DNA of 64,000 nucleotides from Phyllostachys edulis (taxonomy: Eukaryota; Streptophyta; Magnoliopsida; Poales; Poaceae). The stretch covers positions 26,816,215-26,880,214 of the forward strand of contig CM070561.1 in the NCBI GenBank assembly GCA_036346405.1. The letters run 5' to 3'. Made by a program: the position numbers and the translations under genes. This document shows positions 36,040 through 46,036 of the stretch, in pieces; the first letter of the stretch is position 1; every line of letters begins with the position of its first letter. Under the pieces are notes generated by a model, which made no database searches, was not told the origin of the DNA, and saw only the letters and a program-made list of their open reading frames with translations.

Positions 36040-36935
36040 CTAGGCAAGCTTCTCATCCTTGTGATTGCCCTTACCTTTCAGCTTGGGGCAGTTGGCCCGG
36101 ATGTGATATAGCTCTCCACACTCATAGCATGTCACAGGGCCACCTCTTTTTCTGTTTCTGATATTGTTATATGCCCGTGTGACTTTTTTGGCTAAAAGAG
36201 CTAAATCAGCCTCAGGAAGACTCTCAAACTCTTCTTCTTGAATAGCAGATAAACACGCAAGAGAAAAACCAGAAGAAGATTCAGAAGAACCATCAGGAGT
36301 CCCTTTGAGAGGATCAGCCACCAACGCCATGTTATCCTTCTTAGGATTACCGCCTCTCTTGATCTCATGAGTTTTTAGCTTGCTATAAAGCAGCTCCAAA
36401 GTAAGATTAGAGAGATCGACGTTCTCCTCTATGGCAGTTGCCTTCATCTCCCACTCCTTGGTGTTGATTGCAGCCAAGAGGTGGGTGGCATTCTCAAATT
36501 GAGAGTACTCAATGTCAATAGCTCTCATCTGATTGATCACCTTAGTAAAGCGAGTAAAGACGTCATCGATGCTCTCACCAGGACGCATCTCGAATTTGTT
36601 GTACTCTCGCTTGTAGATATTCTGACGCACTTGCTTGATCTGGGACGAACCCTCATGGTAAGTTTCAAGGGTGTGCCAAATCTTATGTGCGGTCGCAAGA
36701 TTACAAATCCTATCGTACTCTTGCCTACCAAGCCCAGCATATAGAAGGTTCTTTGCCTTGTTGTTGTTAGACAAAAGGGTCATTAAGCCGTAAGCAACCG
36801 GCAAAACGAAATGCGGGCTCGAACAACCTCCCATATAGCTTGTCCTTCGCTCTCAAGGAAAACTCGCATGCGATTCTTCCAATAGGCATAGTCAAGCCCA
36901 TCAAAGACATGCGGCTTGGTCGAGTACTTATCCAT
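36040..36935 (-). pseudogene. Copia Gag (UBN2 type), one frameshift
   Basis: The ATG at 36935 opens MDKYSTKPHVFDGLDYAYWK, continuing NRMRVFLESEGQAIW. A frame change near 36830 leads into the main open stretch: IWHTLETYHEGSSQIKQVR, FEMRPGESIDDVFTRF, LLAAINTKEWEMKATAIE and the zinc knuckle CYECGELYHIRANC. It is the capsid/nucleocapsid protein of a plant copia element. It ends at a TAG, after which coiled-coil sequence continues. Confidence 0.9.
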
Positions 36936-36979
36936 CGCCAAGTTCAGTGACCGATTAAGATCAAGATTGAACTAACCGG

Positions 36980-36991
36980 GCTCTGATACCA
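36980..36991 (-). other. Primer binding site of the copia element
   Basis: GCTCTGATACCA on the plus strand (complement TGGTATCAGAGC, initiator Met-tRNA), 2 nt from the LTR end at 36994. Confidence 0.92.
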
Positions 36992-36993
36992 CT

Positions 36994-38903
36994 TGTTGGA
37001 CCGAAAAGGCGACTAAAGGGGGGTGAATAGGAGCTCAAAATCTTTTTCACTTGAATGGATTCAACTTGTAAATCACTTCAATACTATGAGAGCCATGAAG
37101 ATCAATGATTAAGCACAGAGGAAGTCTTGTGTTGAATCCACTCTTAACCCCCAAAGCTCGAAGAAACAAAAAGCGAAGAAGTCTTTGAAAATCGAAATCG
37201 AACAACCGCAGTAAGCGGGCGGTCGTATCGATGTCTTGATATGATTTGTAGGAAAATGAGCGGTCGTCTCGATGTGCGGTATGATCGTAGGCAAACGAGC
37301 GGTCGTCTGGATTGTCCCGAAACGACCGACGATTTAAACCAAAATTGGCACAACTTTTGATCCACTTGGCCAAACTCTCGAGATTTGAAACACACCTTCC
37401 TAAGAAGGTTAGGAACCTATTCAAGCAAAGAAAGACTAGATCCACGCCAAAGTTCCTACCTTTCTCGAATTGAACAAAGGAGGTTTCAAAACCGAGTTTC
37501 AAACCTAAACATGATCTAAGCCTTGCTCGTGGGTAAAGGATGACCTAGATGATCTTAGATGCACTCCCACATGTCACAGCAAGCTAGAACACGGCAAGAA
37601 ACCGAGCAAAAACTCACGGATCAAAGAAAGACTCAAAATCATCAAATAGAGAGAAAGAAAGCAAATGAACTCATCTTTGAGATAACTTTCTTTGGATTGA
37701 TTTGATATGGTATTGGTTAACAGCCACTCCATCAATGGAGGACAAAGACTCAATACATGAGCACGAAATCAAATCCAACTCTCTAGAACCCTAACCTCCA
37801 CTAATCCTCTCCCTAAGCACAAAAGCAAAACTAGGGTTTACAATGCAATGAAAGGGTTGAGAGGTGCTGGCCAGCACCCTCTCCTATTTATAGTGGAGGC
37901 TTAGACCTTCTAGAAGAGTAACCCTAATGGGCTCCCGTTAAGGCCCAAAACAAACGGGTCACACATGCACGCATTTTAAAGCGCCGTCTTCAATTCTCTT
38001 GACCTAATCCACTTCTTGACGCACCGTCTTGCGCCGCGGGTTGGCATTAGGTCACCAAGGCGATTTGGTAAAATTACCAAAATACCCTTCTCGATCTTTT
38101 GCAAAGACCGAGTCCCATCTTCGTGAAGCACCTCCATGCTTCGCCACGTGTAGGTTGATCCAGCGACTCTCTTCATATCGGCAAGTCTCCCATCCGGCTC
38201 CCACCGAAACTACCATGGCACTTGCACGACCCCCGCGCCGCTTGATCGAACCGTCAGACCGAATCGCCTGATTCGGTAACCTTTGTCCTCTTGCGCAATG
38301 CTTGACTCCATTGACCTCACCCGACATCCTCGATCGTTTTGGACCTCGGCTCTCCAAGCTTAGTCCCGATCATCTCGCCGCTGACCGTCATTGACCTCCA
38401 AGCAACCTCGCACATCAATAGACAAAGAAATCGAATCCGGAACAAGTTCTTCACAACTTGACCCACGTTAGTCAAAACATGCATCATGCAACACATATGC
38501 CATGAAACCCATGAACTTGACCTAACCTAACGACAAAACTCTAAGTTATCTCAAACTTAGAACCAAAACCGTACAACCGCCAAGTTAACTCCTAGATACA
38601 ACAAGCATCATGGCGGTCGCATCATATATATACCGCGGTCGTACCGCTCATTAAGGAAATCCAAAACTTCCCAAAAACATCTTCTCTGGAAAAACCATAC
38701 CGCACAAATGCGGTCATTCCGCGATGCGGTACTACCGGCAACCAAGGCACGGTACTACCGCACTGCGGTCGTTCCGCGACTTACACGCCGGTACGACCGA
38801 TTGTCCTGACACTTGCTGAAAACGCTGTTTCGACAAACCGAGAACGACATTGCCAATTGTAACATCATCCTAAGATCTCAGGCATATCCCCATGATATCC
38901 ACA
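36994..38903 (-). repeat. Copia 5' LTR (1,910 bp)
   Basis: The left end TGTTGGACCGAAAAGG abuts the primer site; the right end is ATGATATCCACA. The part 37729-38903 matches the truncated left LTR. It contains several GCGGTA(C/G)NACCGC-type palindromes. Confidence 0.92.
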
Positions 38904-38965
38904 CCATGGTAGTGTAAAAAGTACATGCTCCTATTCACCCCTCTAATCCTCTTTTCGGTCCAACA
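38904..38965 (+). mobile_element. Remnant 3' end of a plus-oriented copia LTR
   Basis: The stretch ending CTCTTTTCGGTCCAACA is the reverse complement of the TGTTGGACCGAAAAG left end of the LTR at 36994, including the GGGGTGAATAGGAG string. It is therefore a related LTR end in the opposite orientation. The copia element inserted into it, and host sequence resumes at about 38966. Confidence 0.7.
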
Positions 38966-39331
38966 AATCCTAACTCGCCGCCTCCAGTGAAGACGCCGCC
39001 GTCGTTGGCGGCCGGAGAAGAAGGCAACGGCCTCCCGAGCATGAATCTCAATGCGCCATCCTAAGGTGAGAAAAATTGACTATGATTTCTTGACATTTCA
39101 GTGGCATGAGAATTAGCAATCCGAGAAAAAAACAAAAACAAAAACCTTCTCACCCAAAACGTGTCTGTAATCAGAGCTGTTGGAGCGTCCAACTAGCTAG
39201 TCATATCACTTTTCTATCAAAAAGAAAAAAAACTGGGGATATCCCGTGCATTCACCAACCATTGGGGGTGCCAGGAAGACGGAAGCTGCTAGTTAAGCTA
39301 GAGACATCATACAACAAATCACCACAAAATG
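38966..39331 (-). other. 3' flank and UTR of lectin receptor kinase copy 1
   Basis: From about 38990 this matches 62930-63277 downstream of copy 2, with landmarks GAGCATGAATCTCAATGC and TCCTAAGGTGAGAAAAAT. It marks the 3' edge of the duplicated gene unit. Confidence 0.8.
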
Positions 39332-41937
39332 CTAACGGTCTGTCGTCGAAGAGTGGACGCCATTAGAGCCCTCCTCAATTGACAAGGCACTAGCAGCAAC
39401 AGCAAGAATTGGCAGCGGCGCCAAGGGAGGTATGTCCAAGTTCTCATCCTCCGACCGCAGGGCATCCATGGCCTGAGTGATGGACGGCCGGCTGCCCGTG
39501 TCCTGGTGCACGCACCAGAGCCCGACGAGCAGCACGCGTTCCATCTGCCGCCGGCCAGAAGCGGACTCGCCGCCTAGCAGCCTTTCGTCTGCTGCTTCCA
39601 AGATTTCACCGCTGCGGTACAAACCCCGTACCTGTAACGGCAACGGGGGCCTATTCTGGTCGCGCGCTGTCGGGTCCCGGCCGGAGACCATCTCTAGTAG
39701 GAAAATGCCGAAACTGTACATGTCTGACTGCCTGTTCCGCTGTTGAGGAACTCGGGATCTATGTATCCGAGAGTTCCCTGAATATCATGTGTTGTCTTCG
39801 ACCCAGTTTTATGGTGGACAAATCTTGCCAAGCCGAAGTCACCTAGCTTGGCGTTGAGCGTGGAGTCAAGCAGTATGTTGCTCGATTTAATATCACCATG
39901 TACGATACACTGCTGGTTCTGCTCGCATTCTACGTGGAGATATTGTAGTGCGGAGCCTAGGCCGAGGATGATATCGTACCTGTTTTTCAAAGCATGTTAG
40001 CATTTTAGGTCTAGCTATTTTCAATCTAGAAAACAATCCACGTAATTTTATTCTACAGTCAAGAGCCTAAATTCTCTTTATTGAGCAAGATGCTAATGCC
40101 AGATCCTAGATCTTATCTATAGGATCTTATCTATATGCTCCTCTGTGCCGGGCCCCACCAAGATAATTACAGTTACAGACTTACAGTCTACTGCTTGGCC
40201 GAGGTGCGAGAAAGGTAGAAAGTTGAGTCTTCGGCCTGGCCCCACCAAGATAATTATAGTTATGTAAAAGTAAACAATTGAGAATCATTTTGTAGCCAAG
40301 ATTTGTTTATATCAGAGGCGCCATATGTGTATCATAAACGAAGATTGCTTTCACTAATTTCTCATTAATCAAGAGAAAAAGAGGAGCATACACAACGTTT
40401 ATTTTGATGGGATTAAATTATAAGGTGTAGATTAATCACATGTAGATATTAAAGATATATAACATACACAATCGTATTTTTCAAAAACAGAAATTAGAAT
40501 TGTATAACAAAGACAATTGTATCATGATATCTGGCCAAACTATTGCACGGGCCGCTAGTTTTTGTAAAAAAAATAAATAAATAGGTTGGTTATTCGTACC
40601 TATTGGGCCATGGTAACCAACTCTTGCCCTTGTGCAGGTGTTGATCGAGGCTCCCTTCTGGCACAAGCTCGTAGACAAGGAAGAGGCGTGTAAATCTGTC
40701 GTCCCACCACCAGCATGTAAACTCAATCAGATTCCTTTGGCTGTCGTAGCACCAGCCTATTAACTGGACCAAATTCCGGTGCCTGCAGCGACTCGTGATC
40801 TCGAGTTCAGCCTCGAATGCCTTCCTCCCCTGACCGGATGCTCCTGGTTTGAACTTCTTTACTGCCACCAATCGGTTTGGATTTGTCAGTTCGCCGCGAT
40901 AAACAGAGGCAGAACCGCCTTCCCCGAGCTTCGTGTCCTCTGCAAATTTGTTTGTGGCCCACTCCAGTTTACGATAACCAAAATGTTCTACTTGGCCTGC
41001 GGCAATTTTTCTGTAACGCTTATTTGCTGTGCGTTTGTTCCATTGGCGAATGCGAACAAAGACAATAACCGCAATTGCTACGGAGCCTCCTAGTCCTAGG
41101 ACTGTTCCCACTATTTTACCTGTATTGCTTTTGCCCTTGGATGAAGAACCTGCATCTAATGTGGAGCTAAATGACCAGGATAGTATCCGGTGCAGCTCGA
41201 CCGCCTGGCCGGTAGCACCCGAGAAGCCAATGGCCACCACACTAGGTAGGACCTGCCTCAAGTCGACAGTTGTGTCTACGTGGTAGCTCGCGTCGTCAAT
41301 CTGCAGATCAGCAGCGAAGGTCTTCGTGGCAAGTCATCACGAAGCCGGACGTCAGGTTCTTGCCAGGCACTTTTGTGTTGGTGTACGCCTGCGAGACGAC
41401 GCTGTTGACGTCGATACCCATGTGGTTGTTGCTGGTGTCGATGCCTGGGTTCAGGAACGTGTCGAATTCGATCGCCACGATCCGGTCTTCGCCGGTTGCT
41501 TTTCTGGCTACGCTGTCGTTGAAAAGGCCAAGCCTCCCACCGTCGGCGCTGACGAGAGGAATGCTCGACGGGTAATGCCCGAGGAAGAAAGCCATCCCGT
41601 CGCCACTGTTAGTCATGTTGTCTGTCTTGATTTGGATGGAGAAGGTGGTGGTGAAGCTGGCAAGCTCGCCGGTGACGTTGTCCCAGAGCGGCACCGACTG
41701 CGCGTACGACACCCGGCCTACGCTCCCTTTGTTCTTGTCATTCGTTGTCAGCACGATCATCTCGAAGTCGAAGTATGCGTCCCCTTGCAAACTGAAGTCT
41801 TGGGCGTTGAAGCCACCGGGTTGGGAGAAGTTGTAGTTGAAGGAAACCGATGTAGCATGAGGCAAGTGGAGAGACAGTATCGAGCAGTAGAGGCAGAAGT
41901 ACAGCATGAAGATCTGTAGAAGGTGGGGGGAGACCAT
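39332..41937 (-). pseudogene. L-type lectin receptor-like kinase, copy 1, two frameshifts
   Basis: The start MVSPHLLQIFMLYFCLYCSI at 41937 is chosen over an upstream ATG because it opens a signal peptide. Exon 1 (40600-41937) encodes the legume lectin domain (VSFNYNFSQPGGF, TNSGDGMAFFLGHY, VAIEFDTFLNP, NNHMGIDV), a transmembrane helix (GTVLGLGGSVAIAVIVFV) and the kinase N-lobe (GEGGSASVYRGEL, VAVKKF). Intron 39980-40599 has donor GG^GTACGA-type and CAG acceptor. Exon 2 (39332-39979) holds [21 protein letters not shown] and the C-lobe. A frameshift near 41325-41335 stops the lectin domain, and a 7-bp deletion near 39740 (versus copy 2) shifts the kinase frame. An intact protein would sit in the plasma membrane and signal from an extracellular ligand. 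Confidence 0.93.
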
Positions 41938-41986
41938 TGTAGGTGTGTGCCTGATAACTGAAGAATACACGCAAGAAAATTCGTAG

Positions 41987-41994
41987 CTATATAT
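41987..41994 (-). promoter_or_regulatory. Probable TATA box of lectin receptor kinase copy 1
   Basis: ATATATAG on the minus strand, about 50 bp upstream of the chosen ATG, which leaves room for a short leader. This is a sequence match only. Confidence 0.45.
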
Positions 41995-42087
41995 GCACGA
42001 AATGGATCTGCACAATATATAACTTAATCTGCTCTTTAGTTAATATATTTCTTGACGCAAGGTATAGCTGCCGGCAGGCCGGGGGAG

Positions 42088-44495
42088 AGCCTCGAGATAG
42101 CTAGTTGTCGCACTTGCTGTCTACCGGAGCTAGACACAATCAATGTTCACATTGTACAGCCATAGGCTTCCAATCTCTCCAATCATCTTGACTAGACCGT
42201 TCTGTCCGTAGGTAAAACACAGAAACGTTAAGCCAAACGACACCACCTTCCTGCGTAATTTCGTAACATACTGTCGACAAATGCTGATGGAGTGCATAAT
42301 TTCAGTTTAATTAAGGGTAACTTACTTCTGCGAAATCTGCCTATCTGTCTACATCCATTTATGTATCTTTACCGGCAAGTCTAGCGTGTACGTGCGTCCC
42401 GCGTCACCGCAAAAGATGTTGAACGAGTCAGTGACCACGCGGTAGTTATCCTTTTAAACAATGTTTTGAATTAAAATATTTTCATGACATATGTACAATG
42501 TAAAATACAGATATAGAGAGTATTTTTAAAATGTATTTTATAATTAAAGAATATCATTAAACAGTACAATTAAAATTTTCTCATAAAAATTGAATTAAAG
42601 ATGAGCATATGAAGCAACATTTTGCAATTCTTTGTAGCAAATTTCTAATTTTTGTTAGCCAAAACCCCCTCATCATATATACCCTAAATATACTGATTAG
42701 TTAATAATAGCCCACCTTTTTTGCGCACGGGAGTGCACTTTCAGTAGAAATTTTTTTAGGCCGCGGATTTATCCCCGGTCAGCGTCTTTCTAGGCGTATG
42801 CTAAGGGAGCGCACACGCGTATGTGTGCGCTGTGGTGTGTATGCGTCTTGCTTGGAATCGCAAAAAAAACTAACTTCTCTCCTCCCCTAAAAATACTACC
42901 TATTCCCCACCTCCAACACCACAAGCAATGTAACATCCCAAATTTTGATAAAACTAATAAATACAATATCCGGGGCCTTTAAAAAATTCTAGGAATTCCT
43001 AGTGTATTTCCACAATTTTTTTTTCAAAAAAATCCCCCATTTTCTAGGAAACCAATACCAATGAGTTTGAATAGATAGAAAAGGAGCAAATGTCGAAAAT
43101 ATTTCATTTGAATTCAAAATGTCTCAAAACGATTCTATGGTTATTTGAATTCATTTCCCTCCAGGTCCCCTGTCTCTCGCACTCGGCCTGCTCAGCACAT
43201 CTCCGCAGTCCAATCCAGCTGCAGATCAGTTCCTCCTGTCTCTTCCCATTCTCATCACTTTCGCATCCTCCCGGCCAAACTCGCCGACCTAGACTTTTGG
43301 GTATGTTCCAGTAGCAGTAAGAGCTGGGTTGTTGAATATATATATTGATTTGTTGCACCAAAGATATTTTTTATTTCGTAGCAGGGGGCATTTCGGGAAA
43401 AAAAAAATCCTATAGGATCTGGTCCACAACTCTATCTCAGTAGACCAACTCTACAGCGTGACATGTGTATTTGCCAATCTCAAAGCGCACAGCCCCATGA
43501 CCCCTGTCTTGCATCAAATTCCAAAGGACCAGCTGTATCTACTATTGATTCCTTTGAGTACATATGGGGCCGCTTGGAGATTGGCAAATATATGTGTCAT
43601 ACGGTGGAGTTGGTTTACTGAGATGAAGTTATGGACCATATCCTATAGGATTTTTTTCCGGCATTTCGCATCATGTTGTTGGATTGTTTGTTGCACTAGG
43701 GATTTTTGTTTTGTTGCACGACTGTTTATCTCTCTTTCACATTGCACCTGATAGAGGGTTGCATTTGTCGCATGAGTTTTTTTTACACCTTCTTTTAGTG
43801 CACCCTTTAGTAGTGTTGTTGCGATACTTACTTCATTACGTACACCAGAGTACAAGATGCAATGTTCGGACGAAGGAATTTGAATTTGAACTAGATGCAA
43901 TTCTTTTAGACGAATTTAGGAATTTGAATAGACTGAATCAGAGTTCGGACAAAGGAGAACGGACTTTCGAAAGATTTACGGGAAAGGAAAAAGAGAGAGA
44001 ATAAATAATATTCTTAGGAATATTCTCTCGGCTGAAAAGAAAAAGAAAAAAAAGGGCTGACAAGTGGGGTCCACCTGTAAGTGCAAGAGAGAGGAAGAAA
44101 GAGATTGACCTGTGGGGCCGAGTTGACAGAGAGACAAAGAGAGAGACAAAGAGATTGACAAGGGGTCCCACATGGAAGAGAGAGAGAGAGAACGAGAGAG
44201 AGAGAAAGAGGAGCCAAAGGGAGAAAACAGAGGAGGCTAGCGGCGGTGAGGGAGTTGTCGCCAACGGACAAAACGGAACCCTAGGGAGGAGAGGGTGACT
44301 TGGGCGACAGTGGCAAGGATGGTGGCAACGAGGTGGCGGCAATGTCGACGGCAGCGACGAGAGAGGCTCGGGTGCACGGTAGCTACGGCGAAACAGGGAA
44401 GCCCGAGGAAGCCGAAGAGGAGCATGGGGTTGGCAGCGGCACAAGGAACATAGAAGGCGGCTCGGTATGACTAGAGAAGGATGGAGGTGACGCCG
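42088..44495. repeat. Duplicated upstream block, copy 2
   Basis: Colinear homologue of 310-2494, lying just upstream of the kinase copy at 39332-41937 and so including its distal promoter. It differs by a MITE (43396-43659) and by ~50 bp at 42663-42716. From 42929 it begins TGTAACATCCCAAATTTTGAT, which resembles a gypsy LTR start, so part of the block may itself be old transposon sequence. No credible gene is visible inside. Confidence 0.85.
43396..43659. mobile_element. Mutator-like MITE, 264 bp
   Basis: Terminal inverted repeats GGAAAAAAAAAATCCTATAG and, at the right end, CTATAGGATTTTTTTCC; the arms stay complementary for ~80 bp (GGAGATTGGCAAATA and its partner). It is flanked by the 9-bp duplication GGCATTTCG (43387-43395 and 43660-43668). 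A 9-bp duplication is typical of Mutator-like elements. The duplicated block at 1678-1687 preserves the empty site, which proves the insertion. It encodes nothing. Confidence 0.93.
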
Positions 44496-44980
44496 CAACA
44501 ATGGCTGGAGGCGAGGAAGAAGACGAGTGGGAACGAGGCACTTCGGTGGCAAAGAGAGGACAAGGAGGGAGGGAAACTGAAGAGAACGACTAGGAACATG
44601 GGATGACACACTCAGGGAGGCAAGGGAGCTCACCGATGAGGAGATCAAGTGGCGGCGGCTCGGTCGGCTTTGGAGAAGAAAAGGGCAACGGTGACTCAAA
44701 GTTGCTCGGGCGAAGAGGATGGAAGCACCACGTAGAACGCGGTGAGGTGAATCCAATGGAGGCGGAGGCACGACTGGAGGACAACAGACAGCAATGGAGC
44801 ACGGCGGTGAAGACCTTCAGCGGCGCATAGCTTCTTTGGCGGATTCTGGCGAGACGAAAGCAAAATTGACGATGGGACCTTAGGGATTTGGGAAAGGAGG
44901 AGGGCAGGAGGCGTGGCGTGGTCTGTGGGTTGTGGACGACGACTTGTGGTGGGAGGAGAGGATTAGAGGAACTAAGGAAG
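44496..44980. other. GC-rich intergenic sequence
   Basis: Purine-rich, G-rich sequence between the duplicated block and the large CACTA element. It lacks a homologue at copy 1, where a copia LTR begins instead. ORFs on both strands are low in complexity and show no domain. It may be the rest of the old repeat that starts at 42929. Confidence 0.4.
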
Positions 44981-45012
44981 CTCTACTACAAAACAGGCAA
45001 TAGTAGACGTCT

Positions 45013-45290
45013 TATCACAAACGATTCAAAAGGAACCGTCTGTGTTGAACTTATCACAGACGGTTCCTTTCGAACCGTCTATGATACGCAGCTATCACAA
45101 ACGGTTTTTTAATAGAACTATCTGTGAGAATTTACAGACGGTTCTTATAAAAAACCATCTGTGATAATCTACGGTATCACAAACGGTTCTTAACAAAGAC
45201 CGTCTGTGAATTATCACAGACGGTTCTATTTAAAAACCGTCTGTGATAGCTGCGTATCACAGACGGTTCGTAATGAGAACCGTCTGTGAT
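45013..45290. repeat. Left subterminal array of the large CACTA element
   Basis: Six or so palindromic units of TCACARACGGTT...AACCGTCTGTGA, ending where the transposase leader begins. Confidence 0.92.
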
Positions 45291-45681
45291 AGGCTGGCAT
45301 TACAAATACCTGGTCCCGACAAACCCCCCTGCACATTCCCATTTGAGCCGCCATGAGGTCCTGCCTCATTGTGCCAGCTTAGAGAGGAGAAGGAAGGGAA
45401 GGAAGGAGGAAGGGACGAGAAGGAGAAGGAGAAGGAGAGGATTCTCGAGAGATATTATTTGGTATTTTCGTTGTGAGCTCTGAGGGTAATGATCTATAAC
45501 CCTTTATATTTGTTATAAGTTAATCGCTAATCAATTTAAGTATGTTTGGTCAATAGGAAGAGTACGTACTTGCGGTTTATTAATCTAATTTGACACTAAT
45601 TTGTTACATGCGTAGCGTAGATGGACCGAAACTGGATGTACGGTGTGAACCGTATGAGTCAAGAGTACATTAATGGCATGT

Positions 45682-45983
45682 CACTATAACACGAACCCCC
45701 CTTTAGCAGCGCATATCTTCCAACAATAATAACATGCGTTGTTGCTAGGATTCATCATCCCCATCCCCACCTCCTCGTAGCCTAATACATGCAGAGACAA
45801 GACGTGATTTATAACTTTCCCCTTCCTCAAATAGTGCCATACCATCCTTATTCTTCTCCTCCCACTAATACCACGCCGCTAAGCACATAGACTACATCAC
45901 CGCCGCCTGCCTTCCCAAGTCCGTGCGAGTGCCACCACCGAACCTCCTCCGCCGATCTCTCCCTTGGAGTGCTTCTTCAACTC

Positions 45984-46036
<53 letters not shown>

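Larger units (their letters stand above)
15605..38903 (-). mobile_element. SIRE-like Ty1/copia retrotransposon hosting a gypsy insertion
   Basis: On the minus strand the order is 5' LTR (36994-38903), primer site (36980-36991), Gag, protease, [gypsy insertion 21602-34548], integrase, reverse transcriptase, RNase H, a long 3' noncoding stretch, then a truncated 3' LTR (15605-16790). Integrase before reverse transcriptase defines Ty1/copia. A long Gag with two CCHC knuckles, ~1.9 kb LTRs and several purine tracts before the 3' LTR suggest the SIRE/Maximus clade (inference). Without the gypsy element, about 10.3 kb remains. The 5 bp outside the 5' LTR are CCATG; the matching flank is deleted. 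All coding parts carry frameshifts. Confidence 0.9.

Noticed and set aside
41326..41919. 197-residue plus-strand ORF
   Set aside because: It is antisense to the lectin domain exon and is explained by the GC-rich codons of the real gene.
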